From Bacteroidales bacterium UBA1192 (GTDB taxonomy: Bacteria; Bacteroidota; Bacteroidia; Bacteroidales; Bacteroidaceae), in contig DBYG01000019.1 in NCBI GenBank assembly GCA_002310175.1, positions 1-57,435 of the forward strand: a DNA stretch of 57,435 nucleotides, given 5' to 3'. Within the stretch, counting starts at the first letter, position 1. Each line of letters begins with the position of its first letter. The notes under the pieces were generated by a model. It saw nothing but the letters and a program-made list of their open reading frames with translations, was not told the origin of the DNA and did no database searches. The translations under genes were made by a program, and so were the position numbers. Of the stretch, positions 17,143-25,800 are shown one piece after another.

Positions 17143-18624
17143 ATGTCAACATTCTGGATCCGTTTCTTTCAGTTGGTACTTTCCCTGACCATTCTTGTTG
17201 TTTTCCACGAGTTCGGTCATTATTTGTTCTCCCGTCTTTTCGGTGTGAGGGTGGAGAAATTCTATGCTTTCTTTAATCCGAGGTTTTCACTTGTCCGTAT
17301 AAAGAGGGTGGATGGCAGGCTCAGGGTCCGCTTCCTCAGCCCGAACGTGCCTGAAAGTTATGAGGAGGAGAAACGTTTCAATTTTGAAGGCAAGGAAGAG
17401 ACAATATATAAGCCCATTGACCTGGAGTCTCTCCCTGAAGGAGACTGGCGCCGGTCACCTGAGAACACTGAGTTCGGTGTGGGCTGGGTACCGTTCGGTG
17501 GTTACTGTAAAATTGCCGGAATGATAGACGAGTCTATGGATGTAGCTGCCATGCAGCAGGAACCCAAGTCTTGGGAGTTCCGTTCCAAACCGTCCTGGCA
17601 GCGTCTGCTTATCATGGTGGGTGGTGTCCTCTTTAACCTGATACTGGCATTCTTCATCTATTCCATGGTGCTTTTCAAGTGGGGAGACAGCTATATTCCG
17701 GCACAAGATCTGAAACATGGGATGGAGTTCAATGCCCAGGCCGAGTCAATAGGCTTCCGTGACGGGGATATCATTATGGCTACTGACGGCAAGCCCACAT
17801 GCGAGTTCGACGGTGACTTGTACCGTGCAATTGCTAAGGCTGATAAGGTGACGGTGCTCCGTGACGGGAAGGAGGTTGTCCTGGAGATGCCTGAGGAACT
17901 TTCACTTTTTGATTTCACACGTTCTGTCCCGTTTGTCTCCATACTCAGTCCTATGACAGTTGACAGTGTGATTGAAGGAGGTGCCGCCGCTGCCGGTATT
18001 CTGGCCGGTGACACTATTCTGGCCGTAAACGGGGAAAACGCATTCACATGGACATCATTTCAGGCTGTTCTCAATGAGTTGCGCAGCCGTGCCGAGGAAA
18101 AACATGTCGATCGTAATCTCCGGCTGGTGATTGGCCGTCCGGGTGCCGGGCGTGACACTCTGACAGTGACAGCCGATGCTGATTTCAAGATAGGAATAAT
18201 CCACATTACCGATGAATACAAGCCCGTAACCCTTGAATACGGTTTCTTCAGCTCCATACCGGCCGGTATCAGATATGGCTGGAATACGCTGAAGGGTTAT
18301 GTGGGTGATTTCCGTTATGTCTTCACCAAGGAAGGGGCCAAAAGTCTTGGCGGATTCGGCACCATTGGCAGCATATTCCCGGAAAAGTGGAACTGGCATG
18401 CATTCTGGCTTATGACAGCATTCCTTTCCATCATTCTGGCGTTCATGAACATACTGCCTATTCCTGCACTTGACGGTGGTTATGTACTGTTCCTGCTGGT
18501 TGAAGTGGTTACAGGAAAGAAACCTGGCGACAAGTTCCTTGAGGTGGCCAACACAATAGGTATGGTAATCCTGTTCGGATTGCTGATATTCGCCAATCTT
18601 AACGATATATTGCGTCTGTTCTGA
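17143..18624 (+). CDS. rseP: Site-2 protease RseP
   Basis: A 493-residue intramembrane zinc metalloprotease. The active site HEFGH is at residues 22-26 in the first membrane helix, and the second motif, NILPIPALDGGYVLF, lies near the C-terminus in a late helix. Between them are PDZ-like segments (GFRDGDIIMATDGKP and AGILAGDTILAVNGENA). It is longer than E. coli RseP (450) mainly through the region after the first helix (NPRFSLVRIKRVDG onward). It cleaves anti-sigma factors or signal-peptide remnants by family. It starts 3 bp after dxr and its stop overlaps the transporter start. Confidence 0.95.
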   Translation: MSTFWIRFFQLVLSLTILVVFHEFGHYLFSRLFGVRVEKFYAFFNPRFSLVRIKRVDGRLRVRFLSPNVPESYEEEKRFNFEGKEETIYKPIDLESLPEGDWRRSPENTEFGVGWVPFGGYCKIAGMIDESMDVAAMQQEPKSWEFRSKPSWQRLLIMVGGVLFNLILAFFIYSMVLFKWGDSYIPAQDLKHGMEFNAQAESIGFRDGDIIMATDGKPTCEFDGDLYRAIAKADKVTVLRDGKEVVLEMPEELSLFDFTRSVPFVSILSPMTVDSVIEGGAAAAGILAGDTILAVNGENAFTWTSFQAVLNELRSRAEEKHVDRNLRLVIGRPGAGRDTLTVTADADFKIGIIHITDEYKPVTLEYGFFSSIPAGIRYGWNTLKGYVGDFRYVFTKEGAKSLGGFGTIGSIFPEKWNWHAFWLMTAFLSIILAFMNILPIPALDGGYVLFLLVEVVTGKKPGDKFLEVANTIGMVILFGLLIFANLNDILRLF

Positions 18625-19991
18625 TGGTACGTAACCCTCGGGAGACATTCGGTAGCCGCATAGGTATGCTTCTGGCTATGGCAGGTTCAGCCATCGGACT
18701 GGGTAATATATGGCGCTTCCCATATACGATGGGAAAGAACGGAGGTGCGGCATTCCTGCTCATCTATGTCATTATGTTGCTGGTGATATGTCTGCCGGTT
18801 ATGATTTCTGAATATCTGATAGGTCGCAGAGGCGGTTCTAACCCGTTCAGGACATTTGACCGTCTGGCTCCGGGTTCCAAGTGGCGCTGGATGGGATTCA
18901 TAGCCGTGCTGGCATCTGCCTGCATACTTTCGTTCTACTGTGTTGTGGGAGGATGGTCAGTCAAATATCTGGATGACGCATGTTCCGGAAGACTTATGGG
19001 ATATGAGGGTGATTATGCACAGTTCTTCGGCTCATTCATAAGCAGTCCCTGGAAGCCTTTAGTCTATACCATGCTGTTCCTCGGCATGACCGGACTGATT
19101 ATAGCGTTCGGAGTCCGGAAAGGTATAGAACGAATGTCAAAAATCATGATTTCGGTGCTGTTCGTAATCATCGTACTGGTGGTCATACGTTCACTTTCAC
19201 TGCCCGGTGCCATTGAGGGCGTCCGTTATATGTTCGTGCCTGATTTCAGCAAAGTCACGGCTGACACATGCATAGCGGCCATGGGCCAGGCTTTCTTCTC
19301 GCTAAGTATAGGGTGCGGAACTATTCTGACATACGCTTCTTATGTCCATAAGGACGAGAATATAGCTGCTTCATCCGCCTGGATAGCATTTTTTGACACG
19401 GCTTTTGCTGTGATAGCCGCTCTTGCCATCATTCCTGCTGTTTATGCCATAGCTCTTATGAATGGTGTCGATCCTGACGTCAGCGCCGGCCCCGGACTGG
19501 TCTTTATCACCCTTCCAGGTGTTTTCCAATCCATGCCTCTCGGAGGATTGGCCGCGGTCCTGTTTTTCCTGGCTCTGTTGCTTGCGGCCATAACGTCGGC
19601 CATATCGCTTATGGAGGTGGTAGTGGCGTTCATCATAGAGGAACTGCACCGCTCACGTATGCGCGCTGTGCTGCTGAGTTTTCTGCTGTGTGGCGTAGTA
19701 GGGGTCTTCTGTTCGCTGTCTTTCGGACCTCTGGACGGGTTCACGCTGTTCGGACTGAGCGTGTTTGATTTCTTTGACTACATAACCTCCAATATCATGC
19801 TGCCGATAGGTGGCCTGTTGCTTGCCGTATTTGCAGGATGGAAACTCAAGCGTGCCAACTATCTGGATGAACTCACCAATAGCGGATCACTGAAACTGCC
19901 CCATTGGCTTGCTCTCTCCATTTACTACCTGGTAAAATTGGTGGCACCTCTGGCCATCTCACTCATCTTCCTGAATTGTATCCTGAGTTGA
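18624..19991 (+). CDS. Neurotransmitter:sodium symporter (NSS/SNF) family transporter
   Basis: A 455-residue polytopic membrane protein of the LeuT-type NSS family. TM1 carries the sodium/substrate signature GSAIGLGNIWRFPYTMGKNGGAAF, followed by LPVMISEYLIGRRGG. About eleven to twelve hydrophobic helices follow. It probably imports an amino acid with sodium. It is the last gene of the tsaB-to-rseP run, its ATG overlapping the rseP TGA by one base. Its final 33 bases overlap the end of the converging lipoprotein gene, an unusually long tail overlap here. Confidence 0.93.
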   Translation: MVRNPRETFGSRIGMLLAMAGSAIGLGNIWRFPYTMGKNGGAAFLLIYVIMLLVICLPVMISEYLIGRRGGSNPFRTFDRLAPGSKWRWMGFIAVLASACILSFYCVVGGWSVKYLDDACSGRLMGYEGDYAQFFGSFISSPWKPLVYTMLFLGMTGLIIAFGVRKGIERMSKIMISVLFVIIVLVVIRSLSLPGAIEGVRYMFVPDFSKVTADTCIAAMGQAFFSLSIGCGTILTYASYVHKDENIAASSAWIAFFDTAFAVIAALAIIPAVYAIALMNGVDPDVSAGPGLVFITLPGVFQSMPLGGLAAVLFFLALLLAAITSAISLMEVVVAFIIEELHRSRMRAVLLSFLLCGVVGVFCSLSFGPLDGFTLFGLSVFDFFDYITSNIMLPIGGLLLAVFAGWKLKRANYLDELTNSGSLKLPHWLALSIYYLVKLVAPLAISLIFLNCILS

Positions 19992-20822
19992 TTTCATTCT
20001 GGAACGTATGAAATTGAGGTGACGTTCTGCCTCGTCCCGTATTGTCCTGTGCCCGTTAAGTGAAAGGAGAACCTGGGAGAGGTTGTACAGTTGAGCTATG
20101 GCATAACGGTCTTCCCTGTTCATTTTAAGGTTTCCTGATACGGCTCTTTTGCTGCCCGTGTCTGTCTGACGGTATAGCGTGTATGTTATATCCTTGTCAA
20201 TGTTTTCATTTATGAACGCTGCGGCACCTCCGTCATTCCCGTTCATGAAGGAGAGCCGTTCATAGCATATTCCAAGATCGGTGAATTCATGGCGTTCATC
20301 GGATACCGGGGTCTCTACGTATGTCTCACCTACGTTCAGGCGTATCTGGTCGTGGTGAATATATGCGTTGCCTCTGTAGTGCGAAACCAGTGTCATACGT
20401 CCCAGTTCATCCACTTTTCCCCGTATATAGTTCCGCTCTATGTTCCGGATGGGATCCTGGCTTTTTATGGTGTAAGATCCCATGTCCTGATACTGTTCGT
20501 CTTTTTCAAATATATAGTTCCCCTTTATGGCTTCGAATGCAGCCTTAGCCAGTGCTATCATACTGTCTTCATACTCAATGCTCCTCAGTTGTTCAGCCAT
20601 CTCAATCTCCTGCATTAACGCCAGTCCCTGCTTGCGGGCTTCGAAAGCTTTGGGATAGAGAATCCTTATGCTGTCTATCTCCTGTTTGGCCAGACTGTAA
20701 TTTAATTCACTGAAGGCCTCTCTTGCATTGTCCAGGTGTCTTGAGGCGGATTTCTCCACATCCTCTTTGCAGCCTGTTGCCGTGATAAACGCTACTATGG
20801 CCAATATTACTGTCTTTTTCAT
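19959..20822 (-). CDS. Lipoprotein of unknown function, helical N-terminus
   Basis: A 287-residue predicted lipoprotein: MKKTVILAIVAFITATGC ends in a lipobox with Cys18. Residues about 25-100 look like a long helical or TPR-like stretch (ASRHLDNAREAFSELNYSLA, EIEMAEQLRSIEYEDSMIAL), and the rest is mixed with beta character. I do not recognise a named family. The start is set at 20822: the open frame continues to 21041, but that part reads straight through the 29-bp palindromic repeats and would place 73 residues before the signal peptide. Coding ends converge with the NSS transporter, overlapping by 33 bases. Confidence 0.75.
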   Translation of the reverse strand: MKKTVILAIVAFITATGCKEDVEKSASRHLDNAREAFSELNYSLAKQEIDSIRILYPKAFEARKQGLALMQEIEMAEQLRSIEYEDSMIALAKAAFEAIKGNYIFEKDEQYQDMGSYTIKSQDPIRNIERNYIRGKVDELGRMTLVSHYRGNAYIHHDQIRLNVGETYVETPVSDERHEFTDLGICYERLSFMNGNDGGAAAFINENIDKDITYTLYRQTDTGSKRAVSGNLKMNREDRYAIAQLYNLSQVLLSLNGHRTIRDEAERHLNFIRSRMKSTQDTIQEDE

Positions 20823-20848
20823 TTTCGTCCTGTTATTAGTCTTACCTT

Positions 20849-20906
20849 GTGCAAAAGGGGTCAGGCCCCAATTGCACGTGCAAAAGGGGTCAGGCCCCAA
20901 TTGCAC
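20849..20906. repeat. Tandem pair of 29-bp palindromic repeats (GGGGTCAGGCCCC core)
   Basis: Two identical 29-bp units abut at 20849-20877 and 20878-20906. Each has outer arms GTGCAA/TTGCAC and an inner GGGG-TCAGG-CCCC hairpin, separated by two A-A mismatches. The core resembles REP-like palindromes dispersed in many genomes. No transposase for it lies in this window. Confidence 0.85.
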
Positions 20907-20956
20907 ATTCCTTAAATGACAATACAAATATAGCAGGAAAATCCTGATTCCACAAA

Positions 20957-21015
20957 GGCAGTAGGTTCGTAGTGGTAAGGTAGTAGGTTCGTAGTGATAA
21001 GGTAGCAGGTTCGTA
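20957..21015. repeat. 22-bp tandem repeat, about 2.7 copies
   Basis: Units at 20957-20978 and 20979-21000, then a partial unit to 21015, sharing the core GTAGGTTCGTAGTG. The array runs into the diverged 29-bp repeat copy at 21013. Confidence 0.8.
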
Positions 21016-21041
21016 CAAAATGGGACAGGCCCCAGTTGCAC
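21013..21041. repeat. Diverged third copy of the 29-bp palindromic repeat
   Basis: Same 29-bp length as the pair at 20849, with core GGGACAGGCCCC and outer arms GTACAA/TTGCAC. The differences break part of the palindrome, as in an older copy. Confidence 0.7.
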
Positions 21042-21116
21042 TTTTTATTTTGTAAAATATTTTCTCTTTGGCAGGGGCTTTCGGCCGGGATCTTTACCCT
21101 CCACCTCCGGTCATCA

Positions 21117-21172
21117 CTCCAGTTGGGAAAAATTTACGCCCTAACTGGAGAAAAAATTTTCCCTAACTGGAG
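21117..21172. repeat. Intergenic inverted-repeat element (one inverted, two direct stem copies)
   Basis: Left arm CTCCAGTTGGGAAAAATTT (21117-21135) can pair with CCCTAACTGGAG at 21139-21150 or, over a longer stem, with the copy ending at 21172 that begins AAAATTTTCCC at 21153. The two pairings exclude each other. No U-tract follows, so it is not an ordinary terminator. Confidence 0.65.
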
Positions 21173-21370
21173 CGTCAGTTTTCCTTTCCTTAAGGACAAA
21201 ACAAATAGTGTGAAAACTTCCCCCTTCCCGCAAATAAAACGTCAGCTGTTTTGTAAATGATTTTTATTTAATATGAATAATCCGGCACTGTCAACCTTTT
21301 CAGGAAAAAGGCCTGAATCTATCAACCAAAATCAGGAAAAGACACATAAGTTGATAACCATAATTTTAAC

Positions 21371-21409
21371 TGTAACACTGTAACAATTGTAACAATCACA
21401 CTATCTTTG
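21371..21409 (+). promoter_or_regulatory. cca promoter with three iterated TGTAACA heptamers
   Basis: TGTAACA occurs at 21371, 21379 and 21388, just upstream of the exact -7 box TATCTTTG at 21402-21409. The ATG is at 21416, so transcription would begin within a few bases of it and the mRNA may be leaderless. Confidence 0.5.
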
Positions 21410-21415
21410 CAGAGT

Positions 21416-22849
21416 ATGAAACTATACAGTGATGAGGATTTGGCTGAGCTGCTTGACAGGGAGGAGTTCAGGCTTCTGTCCCGGACTGCCGACGGTCTGG
21501 GATTAGAGTGTTATGTGGTTGGAGGATATGTCCGTGACTTGTTTCTGGAGCGTCCGAGCAAAGATATTGACATAGTAGTGGTAGGCAGCGGACTGGAGAT
21601 GGCCAAGGCCTATGGAGAGGCCTTGGGGAAAGGTGCCCATGTGAGCCTATTCAAGAACTTTGGTACTGCCCAGGTTAGGAAAGGAAGCCTGGAGGTGGAG
21701 TTCGTGGGCGCCCGCAAGGAGTCATATCATCGTGAATCCAGAAACCCGATCGTGGAGGACGGTACTCTTGAAGATGACCAGAACCGCCGTGACTTCACGA
21801 TCAACGCTATGGCTATCTGCCTTAACTCGGACAGGTTCGGGGAACTGGTGGATCCCTTCGATGGCCTCTATGACCTGGAGGACCGTATTATACGCACGCC
21901 TCTGGATCCTGACATCACTTTCAGCGACGACCCGTTACGGATGATGCGTTGCATCAGGTTTGCCACACAACTGAACTTCTATATTGAGGATGAGACATTC
22001 AGTTCCCTTGAAAGAAACCGCGAGCGGATAAGCATCATATCAAAGGAACGTATTTCGGAAGAGCTGAACAAGATTCTGCTTGCACCTGTTCCGTCCAAGG
22101 GATTCATTGACCTGGACCGTTCAGGCCTGCTGGAACTGATTTTTCCTGAACTTTCAGCACTGCAGGGTGTGGAGACTGTTAACGGCCGTGGGCATAAGGA
22201 TGTTTTCCTTCATACACTTGAGGTGCTGGATAACGTCGCCAGGGTAAGCGGTGATTTGTGGCTGCGGTGGGCTGCCTTGCTGCATGACATAGGCAAGCCG
22301 CGTACCAAGAAGTGGGAGCCTGTACACGGCTGGACCTTCTATAACCATAATTTTGTTGGACAGAAGATGATTCCCGGCATTTTTGATAGGATGAAACTGC
22401 CCAAGAATGAGAAAATGAAGTATGTGCAGAAAATGGTTGAATTGCACATGCGCCCTATAGCAATTGTGGATGATGAGGTGACGGATTCCGCAGTACGCCG
22501 CCTGCTTTTTGATGCCGGCGATGACATTGAGGACCTGATGACACTCTGTGAGGCGGATATTACCTCCAAGAACGAGCAAAAGAAACACCGCCTGCTCGAT
22601 AATTTCAAGGTGGTGCGCCAGAAACTCAAAGACCTGGAGAAGAGTGACCGCATACGCAATTTCCAGCCCCCTGTTGACGGTATGGAGATAATGGAATTGT
22701 TCGGTCTGGAGCCATCCGCCATTGTGGGTCAGTTGAAAAGTGCCGTCAAGGATGCCATTCTGGACGGCGTGATTTCAAACAATCATGACGAAGCTCTCGA
22801 ATTTGTTATCAAAGAGGCTTTGAAACACGGCCTCAGTCCATTGAAGTAA
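21416..22849 (+). CDS. cca: CCA tRNA nucleotidyltransferase with HD domain
   Basis: A 477-residue class II nucleotidyltransferase that adds or repairs the tRNA 3' CCA end. The catalytic head has YVVGGYVRDLFLERPSKDIDIVVVG (GG motif and the DxD metal pair), RRDFTINAMAI and DPLRMMRCIRFA. A C-terminal HD domain carries LLHDIGKPRTK and EADITSKNEQ. The ATG at 21416 is used; the in-frame TTG at 21407 lies inside the -7 box. A poly(A) polymerase cannot be excluded by sequence alone but the HD fusion favours CCA addition. It converges on sprA with only 2 bases between stops. Confidence 0.93.
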   Translation: MKLYSDEDLAELLDREEFRLLSRTADGLGLECYVVGGYVRDLFLERPSKDIDIVVVGSGLEMAKAYGEALGKGAHVSLFKNFGTAQVRKGSLEVEFVGARKESYHRESRNPIVEDGTLEDDQNRRDFTINAMAICLNSDRFGELVDPFDGLYDLEDRIIRTPLDPDITFSDDPLRMMRCIRFATQLNFYIEDETFSSLERNRERISIISKERISEELNKILLAPVPSKGFIDLDRSGLLELIFPELSALQGVETVNGRGHKDVFLHTLEVLDNVARVSGDLWLRWAALLHDIGKPRTKKWEPVHGWTFYNHNFVGQKMIPGIFDRMKLPKNEKMKYVQKMVELHMRPIAIVDDEVTDSAVRRLLFDAGDDIEDLMTLCEADITSKNEQKKHRLLDNFKVVRQKLKDLEKSDRIRNFQPPVDGMEIMELFGLEPSAIVGQLKSAVKDAILDGVISNNHDEALEFVIKEALKHGLSPLK

Positions 22850-22851
22850 TC

Positions 22852-25800
22852 TTATCTTGTCAGTGTGAATTTCAGGGTGAACCCGCAGTCATGAGTGGAT
22901 GTGGGATAGGCTGAAGTTGAGACTAACGGGAAGTTGCTCTGGAAATCATAGTAGAAATTCAGCGTCAACATACGGCTGTAGGTATAATCTGCCTGGAAGG
23001 ATACTTTCAGGGCCCTGTTGCCGCTTGTGGCCTGGGTGCTTCCATCAGTTATGTTCCGGCATAGGGCATTCTGGTTACGGTATGTTAAATCGGCACTCAT
23101 GTTAAGATCATTGCTCACACGGTTCCTTCCTGTGCCCGGACGCGCTCCGAGAATCTGGATGCCGGTTATCTTGTATCCGCCTCCTGCCGTTATATCATCG
23201 GAGTTAGTCTCAACGAGCTGTACCGATGTGGTACTGAGCGTGAGTACACGGGTCTTACGGAACTCAAGCCTTGCGGTTATGTCGTTTTTGAAGGTCATGT
23301 CAACACCGGCAAGAGGAGAGAACGATTCATTGATGGATACGGCCCCTATGTTATACATACTGCTCGGGATGGGGGCACCGGTGGTGACGTCCTGTATGAA
23401 CCCGCGTCCGTTCATGAACTCCATATAACTGTTATAGGTGTTATAGTTCCCTATGGCGTAAACGCTCTTGTAGGCATGACGCAGGTTGAAGCTCTTGAAA
23501 TGGCTTTCAAAGAAAGGCAGTTTGCTCAGTCCTCCGTAAGTGAGACTCCAGTTGGGAAGCATCTTGAGCATGTTCGGGAAAAGGTTCAGACTACCTCTTG
23601 AGGCGTTTTTCCCGGTATATGTGGAGAGGAAGGCGGGTATCATCACATCGGCAGAGTAGGGGTCAATTCCGTCATCGGCACTACTATAGTTCTCTCCCGC
23701 TCTTGAGCTCTGGATGGGGAAAGGTGTCCCGTCATAGACCGATTCCAAACGTGTGCGTACGGTGTTGATGTTATCGAGCAGTTTGTCAAATCTTGATGAA
23801 CGGTATCCGTTTTTTGAAGTATGCCGCTCAAAGGCGCTTCCGAATGTTATCACGGTCATGTTGAATGAACCGCTTCTGGTACTCGGCATACCGGCATACA
23901 TATATTGTATCTGATTTGAGCTGCTCCTGGTCCAGTTGGCGTTCAGATCCACCTTGAAATCGGGGAAGGGCTCAAGTGTAGCCCTGGCCTGCAAATCCTG
24001 ACTTGATGTTGAAGCTGCGGAATGGGCTACGTTGTCATTATTCAGCAGCCATCCGCGATTCATGGCTTTGTGCAGATAATCATCTCCGGTCAAACCGAAT
24101 GCGAAATCAAGTCCAGGTGCGAGAAGTCCGGCTGACTTGGACTGGCCGAGGAAGTTGGATGAAGGCATGAATCCCGGAAGGGACATGTTATACGTGTTCC
24201 TGTATGTAACTGATATGTTGCGGAGCATCATGACCGTATGCAGACTGAAGTCAATACCGTCCCTGAGGGTTATCTTCTCCTCTCTGGCGGCCTTGTCCGG
24301 ATCCTGTATCACACGTACCACCACGTTGAGCGTATCCTTAACCTTGACACTTATGTTGTCGGCATCTATCCGCTTGTATTTGAGCTTGACGGTTTTCCCT
24401 TCCTTGTCGGTAGCCGTCACCTTAATGGTCAGGGTGCCCAGATTGTGGTTTACTTTGTATGTGGAATCCGGCAGGAAGGTGAACTCCTTGTTCAGATACT
24501 TGTTTTTTGTGGATGCGGCGCTTTGTCCTGTCCTCGTGTTTCTCTTTCCCGAATTGGAGAACCGGTCATTGACCTGCTTGAGATATGCCACCTTATTGTA
24601 CAGATTTGTCATGTTCAGGCGGGCGTTGACGGATATGTTCCTGTCCGTTGAGATGATGTTTCCATACGATGAGCCGTCGGCATATGTGGTACCTCTGTCC
24701 CATGTATAACGTGAGTTGAAGCCTATGTCCATAGTGGTCCAGTCCATCAGGGGCAGTTTGCTCAAAGGCACGTTATATGAAGCCTGGAATGTCTGGTTAT
24801 AGTCTAACGGCCTGCCCATGTTCATTATGCTTGTCTTGACTGAGTCCTTCCATATCTGGTACTGGTCAGGATAGAGATCCTTGTTCACCACCATGTAGGG
24901 CTCTTCTATCTCGGCCTTTGTGAGGGCCGAGAATGAAATCTTGAGTTCCTTGAGGGGATTCCATGATAAAGTGAGATTCCTGTCCCACCAGAACTGCTGT
25001 GAGAATATTACCGGAATACCTGTCTGCTCACTCTCCAGGTCACGTTCCTGAAGCTCGTGATAACTGCGTTGGATGCCGGTATTGAAACTCAGCTGCTGGG
25101 GCAGTACGTTGATTGTGGTCTCTTTCAGTATCTTGAGCCATGGGGACTGATATTTTATGAATTTGAACGGCTGCATACCCTTGAAGGACGGAGAGTAGCT
25201 ATAGTCCACATCGGCTTTCCAGTTCCTGTCATACTCGTACTCTATTGTGCTTCCGCTGTTATCCCTCTCGGATTTTGAGTAGCTGAATGAGAAGTTGGCC
25301 GGGTCATACGGCATAGGCTTCGCACTGCTTATGTCAACCGAAGCGTTTGAGATGCTGAAATTCCTGTTCACGCTCACCTCCTGTGTTATACTGCGCAGTG
25401 AATCCCTTATGTCGTTTTCGGGATAGGACTCAATGACATCGTTCAGATAGAGGTCTGTGTCAAACGGGCTGTACTGGGGTGATACTTTTTCCTGGGAATA
25501 GGAATAATATACAGGCACGGAGATTCTTGTTATCTCTGGCAGGAAACGTCCCAGATTGAAGCTGGTGGTCAGCGAGTATTTGTACAGGTCATCGGTCCTT
25601 CGCTGTTGAATGCCCTGTTCCAGCCCTCCGTAACCCGCTGTTGTGAGTTGACCGGACAAATCGACTGATGCCAGGTCAGAGAGCTTCAGGGCGAGTTTGC
25701 TTTGTGCGGCCATTCCGCCCTTGCTCTCATAACCCTGAAGTCGTAGCTCATTCACCCACACCTCTGCCGATTTGCTGCTCAACGAGTTGTTCCTGATACC

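Larger units (their letters stand above)
20823..21415. other. Repeat-rich intergenic region of 593 bp
   Basis: No credible gene is seen. It contains two tandem copies and one diverged copy of a 29-bp palindrome, a 22-bp tandem repeat, an inverted-repeat element at 21117-21172, and the iterated heptamer and promoter of cca. Short frames here lack start context and family resemblance. Confidence 0.7.

Noticed and set aside
20849..20906. Possible CRISPR repeats
   Set aside because: The 29-bp units abut with no spacers, only two intact copies exist, and no cas gene is in the window.
20823..21041. N-terminal extension of the lipoprotein frame upstream of 20822
   Set aside because: It translates through palindromic and tandem repeats and places 73 residues before a good signal peptide with lipobox.
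21036..21260. 74-codon plus-strand open frame in the repeat-rich spacer
   Set aside because: It crosses the inverted-repeat element, has no promoter or family resemblance, and looks like translated repeat.
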